The notes beneath the pieces are model-generated. The model did not search any database. It saw nothing but the letters and a program-made list of their open reading frames with translations, and was not told the origin of the DNA. DNA of 7,932 nucleotides from Nitrospirota bacterium (GTDB lineage: Bacteria; Nitrospirota; Nitrospiria; Nitrospirales; Nitrospiraceae). The position numbers and the translations under genes are program-made. The stretch is taken from positions 1 to 7,932 of the forward strand of contig JACPZN010000130.1 in assembly GCA_016195505.1 (NCBI GenBank). The letters are read 5' to 3'. Positions 1-6,196 of the stretch are shown piece after piece. The stretch's first letter is position 1. Each line of letters begins with the position of its first letter.

Positions 1-837
1 ACGTGTGCCGTCAGCTTCATTGACGAGGGGATTGCCATTGCTGTCATAGCCGCAGGGGCCGGTGGTGACATACAACTCATAGTCCAGCTTGCCGGTTCGG
101 CCTGGATACAGTGTGCCGTAAAATCCCGCTCCTGTTTCCGACATGGTGGTAGGAATTATGAATTGGCTGACCAAGGGACGATCAGTCAGATCGTTCAAAG
201 GTGAGTCATGAAGCAGGTTAAATTTGCCGAGCGGGAGCAACAAAACACCGCCGCGAAGATTCAGTTTCTCATTGATCAGATAGTCGATGTGAGCAAACTC
301 AAGTCCGATTTCGATCTCATTCCCCGAGCTCTCTCTGATGCCATGTTCGATCTCGATCTCGGCCGCAAATTTTACGTGTTCAGTGACATCGGCATAAATA
401 AACGGGACAAACCGCTGCTGATCGAAGTTGTTAGTAATACCGGGACGACCATCGCCAGCTTCGATACTGGCCTTCCGTTGGGATCGATACTGGATATCCA
501 TATAGCCGCCGACAATTGCTTTTGGCGCTGACACGAACGGTTTTGCATAGACCAACCGGCCAGATCCGCTCGATCCAAATGACAAGGCTGGTTGCTGATC
601 CGTCCGGCGTTCTTTCCCAACCTCCGGAAGAGGACCCATTCCAGGTTCGGCCGCTTCTCCCGCCATGCCCTCCCTCCGTTCCCGGGGGCCTTCTCGGCGT
701 TCGTGTTCTTGCAGACGTTTTTCGACTGCTTCATCAACCAACTTCTTGATCTCCTCCGGGGTCATGTTTTGCGCCCAGACCGGCATGATCGGCAAACTGG
801 CGATGACGAGAGCCCCGAGGATTGACCGCATGTTCAT
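1..837 (-). CDS. Outer-membrane porin-like beta-barrel protein, N-terminal part
   Basis: A continuous minus-strand frame of 279 codons starts at ATG 837 and is still open at position 1, so the C-terminal part lies outside the window. The start is supported by GGAGGA at 848-843, five bases upstream; a second ATG at 831 is less well spaced. Residues 1-22 form a signal peptide (MNMRSILGALVIASLPIMPV, then WAQ). A charged, helix-prone stretch follows (about 25-50, MTPEEIKKLVDEAVEKRLQE), then a Gly/Pro/Arg-rich linker to about residue 85. From about 105 the sequence becomes alternating and aromatic, as in outer-membrane strands (KAIVGGYMDIQYRSQ, RFVPFIYADVTEHVKFAAEI, HIDYLINEKLNLRGGVLLLP). This layout resembles phosphate-selective-porin-like (OprO/OprP) proteins, which have an N-terminal coiled coil before the barrel. 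The substrate cannot be told. Confident as a gene and as an exported barrel; the family name is inference. Confidence 0.8.
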   Translation of the reverse strand, partial: MNMRSILGALVIASLPIMPVWAQNMTPEEIKKLVDEAVEKRLQEHERREGPRERREGMAGEAAEPGMGPLPEVGKERRTDQQPALSFGSSGSGRLVYAKPFVSAPKAIVGGYMDIQYRSQRKASIEAGDGRPGITNNFDQQRFVPFIYADVTEHVKFAAEIEIEHGIRESSGNEIEIGLEFAHIDYLINEKLNLRGGVLLLPLGKFNLLHDSPLNDLTDRPLVSQFIIPTTMSETGAGFYGTLYPGRTGKLDYELYVTTGPCGYDSNGNPLVNEADGTR

Positions 838-966
838 CGGCATCCTCCATAGTGAGTTAGATTATGGTCTGACTCGGGACTCGATGGTCTCTGGTCTGTG
901 CGTTGGAACATACAAAAATGAGGGAGCCGGATATGACCTTCGGCGGACCTCCTTTCCTGAATCGAT
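838..966. other. Short intergenic gap upstream of the porin gene
   Basis: This is the leader and likely promoter zone of the minus-strand porin gene. On the minus strand CATAAT (866-861) could be a -10 box 24 bases before the start codon, but no matching -35 box is visible. On the plus strand the six-mer TGGTCT occurs three times (865-870, 885-890, 892-897), and GACTCG occurs twice between the first two copies (871-876, 878-883). I see no hairpin terminator for the Com-like gene that ends at 967. Confidence 0.3.
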
Positions 967-1146
967 TCATGGTGCGACGCTGTTCCAACCTGCAATTGAG
1001 GAGAAGGGGATGATGACGATGCGTTTGCAACGCTTGCACTTGAGTTCAAGCCCTCCTCCGACGACTTTGGCAATCAACTGCCCGCACTCGCACCGAGTCT
1101 CAGTGTAGGGGCTACAGCCTGACTGGCTGGATTTTGAAGTGACCAT
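967..1146 (-). CDS. Com-like zinc-knuckle small protein
   Basis: A minus-strand ORF of 59 codons starts at ATG 1146 and ends with TGA at 967. The frame stays open to a GTG at 1236, but the extra upstream residues are AT-rich and would run through an inverted repeat at 1174-1200, so I prefer a start near 1146. GTG 1152 is another option, with GGAAG nine bases upstream. The core reads ETRCECGQLIAKVVGGG followed by LELKCKRCKR. That is a C-x-C-G-x-L-(I/L) half, a glycine turn and a second C-x-x-C half, as in the Com family of phage Mu and related small proteins. Mu Com is a small zinc-binding RNA-binding protein that activates translation of the mom DNA-modification gene. No mom or other Mu gene is visible here, so the target is unknown. 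The C-terminus (SSIAGWNSVAP) is unlike anything I recognise. The motif call is fairly firm; the function is not. Confidence 0.6.
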   Translation of the reverse strand: MVTSKSSQSGCSPYTETRCECGQLIAKVVGGGLELKCKRCKRIVIIPFSSIAGWNSVAP

Positions 1147-1173
1147 GCTCACGCAAAGGTGCTTCCAAATGAA

Positions 1174-1200
1174 ATTGAGAACGATTATTAATATCTCAAT
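1174..1200. promoter_or_regulatory. Operator-like inverted repeat in the divergent intergenic region
   Basis: ATTGAGA at 1174-1180 is matched by TCTCAAT at 1194-1200: two perfect 7-bp arms around a 13-base AT-rich centre (acgattattaata). It lies 28 bases upstream of the preferred start of the Com-like gene (minus) and about 90 bases upstream of the lipoprotein gene (plus), so it could be a protein-binding site serving either. It does not fit the Fur consensus. It has no T tract, so it is not a normal terminator. No binding protein can be named. Confidence 0.35.
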
Positions 1201-1273
1201 CGCCGTCCCGCTGTCAAGAGGTATTGGGGCCCTCACAAAGGATGGGACAAGTGCTTTTCAGAATAAGGTTGCC

Positions 1274-1279
1274 TATAAT
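1274..1279 (+). promoter_or_regulatory. Consensus -10 box ahead of the lipoprotein-apbE unit
   Basis: TATAAT, a perfect sigma-70 -10 hexamer, sits just upstream of the plus-strand lipoprotein gene. A start of transcription about seven bases downstream would fall at or near 1286, which is the A of an ATG, so the message would have almost no leader. No good -35 box lies 16-18 bases upstream (the region reads gtgctttt). A TG pair lies four bases before the hexamer, one base off the extended -10 pattern. Suggestive only. Confidence 0.35.
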
Positions 1280-1295
1280 TTACGCATGATACGAG

Positions 1296-1910
1296 TTGGA
1301 AAACGTCGGGTTTGCTTGGGGAAGCATAGTTGGCGGGATTGGTATGATTCTTTCGGGGTGTGCAACGGCCCTCCCTCCAATGGTCCAACGCACTCAAATC
1401 ACCGGTGGGGTGGTGGTGGGACGGGTTCTGGTAGTGATTACAGGTGAGACGAGCCGGCGGTATGAACCGGAAGTGCGTTTCTTTGAGGTGGAAGACCAGA
1501 CGACTTACGAGCGTTTCAATGTTGAGGTCAAATCCAAAGATCGACACTTTGCGATTTCGTTGCCGCCCGGAGAGTATCAGCTGAGCAGGGTGCAGATTAG
1601 TGAAGGGCCCTTCATGTCCATGGCGCAACTGGCTAGGGCATTTGTAGTGGGAACTGGTTCCGTCACCTATTTAGGCACATGGCGATTTGGAGTGGACTCG
1701 CCGCGCTATGGAAGAATGGTCGTTGTATCGGTGGTACTCGATCAAGACCAAACGACGCAGGCGCTCGACTTTCTGGATGAACATTATCCCGCTCTCAGGA
1801 AGCAGCGCATGGTAGAAACGCTCCCGCGACCGTCTCAGGTGGAGGCCCGGCTATACGAAGTCATGCCGTACCCACGCTACTCTCGGTACTTTCGTCGGCA
1901 TCTCTGGTAA
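1296..1910 (+). CDS. Uncharacterised lipoprotein
   Basis: The frame encodes about 204 residues from TTG 1296 to TAA 1908-1910. A hydrophobic stretch (GFAWGSIVGGIGMI) leads to the lipobox LSGC at residues 19-22, so the mature protein is probably a lipid-anchored envelope protein. The mature part is rich in short beta strands: GGVVVGRVLVVITGE, then FAISLPPGEYQLSRV, then GSVTYLGTWRF. A PPGEY turn after a strand is common in carboxypeptidase-regulatory-like or DUF2846-like beta sandwiches, but I do not recognise the family. The C-terminus is Arg/Tyr-rich (YPRYSRYFRRHLW). The start is doubtful: TTG 1296 gives an acidic, uncharged-type n-region (MENV) and has no ribosome site. ATG 1286 in another frame begins MIRVGKR and would join well to GFAWG if one base were removed between about 1295 and 1310. 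It lies 15 bases before apbE and is probably co-transcribed with it. Confidence 0.7.
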   Translation: MENVGFAWGSIVGGIGMILSGCATALPPMVQRTQITGGVVVGRVLVVITGETSRRYEPEVRFFEVEDQTTYERFNVEVKSKDRHFAISLPPGEYQLSRVQISEGPFMSMAQLARAFVVGTGSVTYLGTWRFGVDSPRYGRMVVVSVVLDQDQTTQALDFLDEHYPALRKQRMVETLPRPSQVEARLYEVMPYPRYSRYFRRHLW

Positions 1911-1925
1911 GTATCTGCGACAGTT

Positions 1926-2951
1926 ATGAACTCACGAAGATCGCGCCCAATCTTTCTTACCGCGCTTGGCCTGTTTGCGGCGATTTTCGCTGGTTGTGTG
2001 GGTGTGCAATCCGGATCAAAGCCTTTTGTCATCCAGCGGACTCAGATGCATATGGGTACACTGGTCTCAATTACCGTGGTGGCCTCGGTTGAGGCTGTCG
2101 CACAGTCGGCGATCACGGCAGGGTTTGTGGAAATCAAACGATTGGAGCAGTTGCTCAGTACCTGGATTCCGACGAGCGAATTGTCCAGGGTCAATCTTGC
2201 CGCCGGACAGCGGCCTGTGGACGTGAGCCGGGAGACATTGGATCTTGTCAGCCGATCACTGGAGATGGCGAGACTCACCGAGGGTGGGTTCAACATTGCT
2301 ATAGGTCCCGCCGTCGAAGCTTGGAGTGTCACTGAACGGCAGCGCATTCCAAGCGATGCGGAATTGCGATCGATGAAAGGCCTCGTCGATTGGACGAGCA
2401 TCCAAATAGATGACGAGGCCCGGACCATTTATCTCCCGCGGCCAGGCATGCGGATCGATGTCGGTGGCATTGGGAAAGGGTACGCCGCGGATCGAGCCGT
2501 GGAAGTTCTTAAGAGGGCAGGCGCAGTGGGAGGCGTCGTGGCACTGGCTGGCGATATCAAGACATTCGGAAATTTGCCGGGTATGAAGGGATTTCGGGTG
2601 GGAATTCGTCATCCGAGGCAAGAGGGTGCAATGGTCGCGACGATCGAGCTTCAGGACGAGGCAATTTCAACGGCAGGGGACTATGAACGTTATTTTGAGC
2701 AAGACGGAGTCCGTTATCATCACATTCTTGACCCGATCTCTTTGGAGCCAGCCAGAAGATGCCAAAGTGTGACCGTGGTGGCGAAAGAGGGGATCATGGC
2801 GGATGGTTTAGACACGGGGATTTTTGTCTTGGGACCCGAGCGGGGCATGGAGTTGGTGCAGCGCCTACCCCACATTGAGGCGGTGATCATCGACGATCGG
2901 GGACAGATGACGGTGTCCTCCGGACTCCGTACTCGTCTGCGCTATCCGTGA
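1926..2951 (+). CDS. apbE: FAD:protein FMN transferase, lipoprotein ApbE
   Basis: ApbE covalently attaches FMN from FAD, via phosphate, to Thr/Ser in exported flavoproteins such as NqrB/NqrC, RnfG/RnfD and FMN-binding-domain proteins; it works at the periplasmic face. The 341-residue length fits the family. A lipoprotein signal is clear: basic MNSRRSR, a hydrophobic core, and lipobox FAGC with the lipidated Cys at 24. Family motifs in order are MHMGT (41-45), GGFNIAIGP (120-128), DVGGIGKGYAAD (178-189), LAGD (207-210), ISTAGDYERYF (247-257), HHILDP (265-270) and ADGLDTG (292-298). The last holds the Asp and Thr (D293, T297) of the metal-binding site. LAGD replaces the more usual GGD, a mild variation. 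No strong ribosome site precedes ATG 1926; the gap from the upstream lipoprotein is 15 bases, so coupling is likely. No flavoprotein target is in the window. Confidence 0.95.
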   Translation: MNSRRSRPIFLTALGLFAAIFAGCVGVQSGSKPFVIQRTQMHMGTLVSITVVASVEAVAQSAITAGFVEIKRLEQLLSTWIPTSELSRVNLAAGQRPVDVSRETLDLVSRSLEMARLTEGGFNIAIGPAVEAWSVTERQRIPSDAELRSMKGLVDWTSIQIDDEARTIYLPRPGMRIDVGGIGKGYAADRAVEVLKRAGAVGGVVALAGDIKTFGNLPGMKGFRVGIRHPRQEGAMVATIELQDEAISTAGDYERYFEQDGVRYHHILDPISLEPARRCQSVTVVAKEGIMADGLDTGIFVLGPERGMELVQRLPHIEAVIIDDRGQMTVSSGLRTRLRYP

Positions 2952-3092
2952 GATCGGTATTCCGTGGTGAATTCCAAGGCGTCGGACTCAGAGTTTGTTC
3001 TGCCCGTGTTCAACGGTTTAGCTGGGTTTGGTTGGAAGCATGTCTGTCAAGAACTTTGAAGTAGCAGGACTGTGCGATTCGTCCCGCGACGA
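2952..3092. other. Convergent intergenic gap between apbE and tonB
   Basis: Two genes end face to face here and a two-way terminator would be expected, but none is convincing. The best hairpin is TCGTC (3079-3083) with GACGA (3088-3092) around a four-base loop. It abuts the tonB stop codon, has only five pairs and no T run on either strand. No ORF or repeat of note is seen. Confidence 0.3.
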
Positions 3093-4160
3093 TTACCGAG
3101 CCGTTTTCAGATCGTAAATAATCGAAAACTTCACGGGCTTTTGGGGTTGTTCCAACGGACGAGGAAGCGTGATCGGAGGCCCTTTTCTCACATCTTCTAC
3201 TGCGACTTGATCCAGCATCGCGTTGCCGGAACTCTTGGCCACACGAACGTCACTCAATATCCCATCCTCGTGGAGCAAGGCCGTCAACGTAACTTTCCCC
3301 TGTATCCCCTCCGTTCGCAATATCGCAGGATAGCGTTTATCGAGATCCTCAATCCATCTCGCCATGAGATCCGAGAGCCATCCGTAATCGGTCTTGGCAG
3401 ATTTGGTTTGGCCGAAAGGAACAGAGGCAGCCACTTGTGGTCCAGGAGCGTTTGGAGCCTGCTTAGCCGCTTGTGCCTCACTATGGGTGGCTGTCGAATC
3501 AACGGGAGCAGGAGGTATCGGTTCGGCAGTTGCTGTCGACGTGTGCTGGGGAGGGAGACCGACTGCAGTGGGTTCGGGGTCATGTAGGGGCAAGGCCACA
3601 GGCGTATCACTCGACTGGAGTTCGGGTGTTGTTTGAGCACGTTGTAATAATGGCACAGCAACAGATGTAGGTGACGTAGCCGGATCCGGCTGATTCACAA
3701 CCGGCTCTGGTTTTGACGGAACGGGTGGCGTGGGAGTGAGCTCTGCCACCGGAGGCTGCGGAGCAGCTGGCATGATCTGGGTTGGAGCCGGTTTTGCTAC
3801 GACAGGAGCAATGGGAGGTGGGGGTGGGGTTGTCGGCGTTTCAACGCTCGGTCGGGGCTGGTCTGCTATCAGATGAGGAGTCGGCGCGGGAGGAGTGGAG
3901 CGCTGGTGTGCTGGAGTGGAGGTGGTCTTCGCTTGAGCAGGCGGTACGGATGCTTCTGGAGTCGAGGGCGTAGCTATCGCCGATGGTGCGACCATCGCCA
4001 CATTCCACTTGAACGGTTCTGCTTGAGGCGCCAACTGCATATGTTGCACGAAGAAGACGGCTGCTACGGTCAGGCTGCCATGCAGCAGGCAAGATACAAG
4101 CCATCCTGTTACTTGGGGGCCAGTTCTCTCGATGTGATGGGGAATTGAGTCGATATTCAC
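3093..4160 (-). CDS. tonB: TonB-family energy transducer
   Basis: TonB spans the periplasm and passes proton-motive-force energy from ExbB/ExbD to outer-membrane receptors for iron chelates, cobalamin and similar cargo. The 355-residue protein has one N-terminal membrane helix (about 17-41) carrying the S-x3-H pair S23/H27, which matches the essential S16/H20 of E. coli TonB. A long Pro/Ala/Thr-rich periplasmic spacer (about 59-245) follows, then a C-terminal TonB domain from about residue 270. That domain shows RYPAILRTEGIQGKVTL, HEDGILSDVRVAKSSGN, MLDQVAVEDVRKGPP and a final VKFSIIYDL strand. The spacer is longer than in E. coli TonB (239 residues in all). The start is GTG 4160, which forms a GTGA overlap with the exbD stop, so translation is probably coupled. 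The receptor it serves is not in the window. Confidence 0.93.
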   Translation of the reverse strand: MNIDSIPHHIERTGPQVTGWLVSCLLHGSLTVAAVFFVQHMQLAPQAEPFKWNVAMVAPSAIATPSTPEASVPPAQAKTTSTPAHQRSTPPAPTPHLIADQPRPSVETPTTPPPPPIAPVVAKPAPTQIMPAAPQPPVAELTPTPPVPSKPEPVVNQPDPATSPTSVAVPLLQRAQTTPELQSSDTPVALPLHDPEPTAVGLPPQHTSTATAEPIPPAPVDSTATHSEAQAAKQAPNAPGPQVAASVPFGQTKSAKTDYGWLSDLMARWIEDLDKRYPAILRTEGIQGKVTLTALLHEDGILSDVRVAKSSGNAMLDQVAVEDVRKGPPITLPRPLEQPQKPVKFSIIYDLKTAR

Positions 4161-4531
4161 AGGCGAATGACCTCGAGGCTCACTTGTTGAAATCCTAGTC
4201 CACGTATTTCGTCAACCAAAGCCACGAACTTCTCCAGCATCGTTGCTTTGTCTGCGCGAACGACGACGGCTGATTCACGAGACTGTGTGGTGAGTGCCGA
4301 CGGAAGATCAGCGTCTGGGATCGGTTTGTCGTTGAGAAACAGACCACCCTCCGATGTCAGGGTAATCACGATGGGCACATCTTTTCGATCTCCGACGGCC
4401 TTGGCCTTGGCCAGATTCACAGGAATCTGGCCCGTGCTGATGAACGTTGCGGTGGTCAGCACGATGACGAGCAAGACCAACATGACATCCACGAGCGGGA
4501 TGACGTTGATCTGATCAATGTCCCGTTCCAT
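4157..4531 (-). CDS. exbD: TonB-system proton channel subunit ExbD
   Basis: ExbD works with ExbB as a proton-driven motor that energises TonB. The 124-residue protein has a short cytoplasmic tail, one membrane helix (about 11-34) and a periplasmic domain. The signature INVIPLVDVMLVLLVIVLTT carries D15, the membrane Asp that matches E. coli ExbD D25 and carries protons. The periplasmic part (VPIVITLTSEGGLFLNDKPI, then ESAVVVRADK) is typical. ATG 4531 lies inside the end of exbB, a 17-base overlap, with AAGG about six bases upstream. The stop overlaps the tonB start as GTGA. TolR is the main alternative, but the tonB neighbour favours ExbD. Confidence 0.93.
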   Translation of the reverse strand: MERDIDQINVIPLVDVMLVLLVIVLTTATFISTGQIPVNLAKAKAVGDRKDVPIVITLTSEGGLFLNDKPIPDADLPSALTTQSRESAVVVRADKATMLEKFVALVDEIRGLGFQQVSLEVIRL

Positions 4532-4946
4532 GCTGCGCCTTGTACTGGTTCAGGAGTTCGGTCACGCGACGTCGAAGCACATTGTTCATGACGACGCAGG
4601 GAATAGCCACCAGCAGGCCGACGGCCGTGGCCTTCAACGCCAGGCTTAAGCCGATCATGATTGTGTTGACGGCCATCGTACCCGACGTACCCATCGTATG
4701 AAACGTCAGCATGATACCAAGGACGGTTCCCAGGAGGCCAATGTAGGGAGCGTTGGCGGCGACGGTTCCGATGATCACGAGCCGTTTGGTGAGGGTGATT
4801 TCCAGCAACAGCACATTGGAAAACTGGGATAGATTGACCCGCCGGTAAAATAACCAGCGTTCGACCGCGACGGCCACGGACCAAAGGCTTAAGACCAGTA
4901 AGAGGCCGATAATCCCGTAATCAACGGCGTGCTTCAACGCGTCCAT
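4515..4946 (-). CDS. exbB: TonB-system motor subunit ExbB (short form)
   Basis: ExbB forms the inner-membrane pentamer around ExbD in the TonB motor. At 143 residues it is much shorter than E. coli ExbB (244), as in the short variants with a small cytoplasmic loop. Three membrane helices are visible: about 10-30 (ending before ERWLFYRR), about 60-82 and about 97-122. The channel threonines are present: T74 in GLLGTVLG and T107 in ALKATAVGL, matching E. coli T148 and T181. ATG 4946 is well supported by AAGGAG (4957-4952) five bases upstream. It is the first gene of the exbB-exbD-tonB set, and its 3' end overlaps exbD. TolQ or MotA-type homologues are less likely given the downstream tonB. Confidence 0.92.
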   Translation of the reverse strand: MDALKHAVDYGIIGLLLVLSLWSVAVAVERWLFYRRVNLSQFSNVLLLEITLTKRLVIIGTVAANAPYIGLLGTVLGIMLTFHTMGTSGTMAVNTIMIGLSLALKATAVGLLVAIPCVVMNNVLRRRVTELLNQYKAQHGTGH

Positions 4947-5067
4947 CGCGACTCCTTACATCCTGTAGGTGTGACCCGAACTGGCGGGGTGGGAGCCGGA
5001 GCACTGGCCCATCAATGCCAGATTGAGGGGAAGCCTGTCAATCTGCGTGCACATTGGCGCGTGCCCT
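4947..5067. other. Gap between the ABC ATPase and exbB
   Basis: This 121-base spacer holds the exbB ribosome site (AAGGAG, 4957-4952). A 5-bp inverted repeat CTGGC (5004-5008) / GCCAG (5017-5021) has an 8-base loop but no T run, so read-through from the ABC operon into exbB looks possible. I see no clear promoter or Fur-type box. Confidence 0.3.
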
Positions 5068-6188
5068 TCATTGAGATTGCTGATCGGCTCGAAAGAGCAC
5101 GGTGTGCGTGGCAGAGACGCGGAGTTCAACCGCCGTGCCTTCCTGGTAGACACTGGTCGAACTTTCGCTGCTATGGACGACTTGGCCGGAGGGGAGCTGG
5201 ACCGTATAGAGATTCTCCGAGCCCCGGAACTGCCGAGCCACGATCCGCGATCCGGCCGATTTGTTCGGCATGAGGTGAATATCATCCGGGCGGATCATCA
5301 CGACCACTGCGGTTCCCTCCTCACTGCGTAGTGTGTTTGGAAACTCTCCTAGCTCGGTGTGGACCATGCCTTGTTGGATCTGCCCAGTGATGAAATCGGC
5401 CTGCCCGACGAAGTCAGCGACGAAGGGGGTCGAGGGGACATGGTAGATCAGCTCCGGTGAATCCATCTGTTCAAGCACGCCTTGATTTAAGACGGCGATC
5501 CGGTCGGCCATGGCAAAGGCTTCGTCGTGATCGTGTGTGACCAAGATGGTCGTCGTTTTCATTCGACGCAAGAGCGTATGGAGTTCTTGCCGCATATGGC
5601 CGGCCATATCAGGGTCAAGATTGCTGAATGGTTCGTCTAGTAAGAGTACCACCGGATGCTGGACCAAGGCCCGTGAGAGTGCCACGCGCTGCTGCTGGCC
5701 GCCTGACAATTCATGCGGGTAGCGCCGTTCGAACCCTTCCAGGCCGGTGAGACGCAGCATCTCTTGGACCTGGCACCTACGCTCCGCTCGTGACAAGTGG
5801 CGGAGTCCAAAAGCGATGTTATCGGAGACGCGCAGATGAGGGAACAGGGCGTACTCTTGAAAGACCATGCCGACGTGCCGTTCTTCAGTTGGAATCGTTT
5901 CGGCGGAAGACGAGACGCGTCGACCCGACAGAAAAATCTCTCCGGACCGCACCGGTTCGAGTCCTGCGATCGCTCTCAGGATTGTCGTCTTACCGCAGCC
6001 TGATGGCCCAAGCAGACAGAGAATTTCCCCTTCTCGTGCCGAAAACGAAATATCGCGGATCGCCGGGCGGCTCGGATCATAGGCGCAGGACAGCGCAGTT
6101 CCAAGACGGGAGACGCCGGTGTATAGAGATTGACCTGACCTGGCAGCTGGTCAGCTCCCAGGTGGGTCATGTGCGATTCTGTCGCCAT
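5068..6188 (-). CDS. Ferric-iron-type ABC importer ATPase, frameshifted near its start
   Basis: This is the nucleotide-binding subunit that powers import through the neighbouring permease. Walker A (GPSGCGKTT) is encoded at 6009-5983, the Q-loop FQEYALFPH just below 5862, the signature LSGGQQQR at 5709-5686, Walker B VVLLLDEP ending near 5629, the D-loop SNLD and the H-switch His (THDHDEA) at 5535-5533. A C-terminal TOBE-like part follows (VVVMIRPDDIHL, then VELRVSATHTVLF). The catalytic frame is closed upstream by TGA at 6153-6151 and contains no ATG, GTG or TTG before Walker A. A plausible start, ATG 6188, lies eight bases after the permease stop with AGGA seven bases upstream, but in another frame. 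That frame reads MATESHMTHLGADQLPGQ and on to VLELR, then stops at 5976. Joining VLELR to LSCAYDPSRPAIRDISF near 6085-6105 restores a normal ABC N-terminus of about 373 residues in all. A start at GTG 5952 would lack Walker A. Role confident; the frame break is either real or a sequence error. Confidence 0.85.
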
Positions 6189-6196
6189 CCTTGTTC

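Noticed and set aside
372..737. Minus-strand 121-codon ORF inside the porin region
   Set aside because: It is an alternative frame of the long porin frame that starts at 837 with a good ribosome site and a signal peptide; the longer frame has the beta-strand pattern.
1174..1200. Fur box between the divergent genes
   Set aside because: The inverted repeat does not match the GATAATGATAATCATTATC pattern in either orientation; only the presence of an operator-like dyad is kept.
3079..3092. Hairpin TCGTC/GACGA as a terminator between apbE and tonB
   Set aside because: Only five pairs, no T run on either strand, and it abuts the tonB stop codon.
3072..3587. Plus-strand ORF of 171 codons opposite tonB
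   Set aside because: It lies wholly antisense to the clearly conserved TonB C-terminal and proline-rich regions and its protein is Arg/Ser-rich with no recognisable motif; it is a frame shadow.
4456..4884. Minus-strand ORF of 142 codons overlapping exbB and exbD
   Set aside because: Same strand but shifted frame; the overlapping frames hold the conserved ExbB and ExbD motifs, so this one is non-coding.
5004..5021. CTGGC/GCCAG hairpin before exbB as a terminator or operator
   Set aside because: Five-base stem with an eight-base loop and no T run; likely chance.
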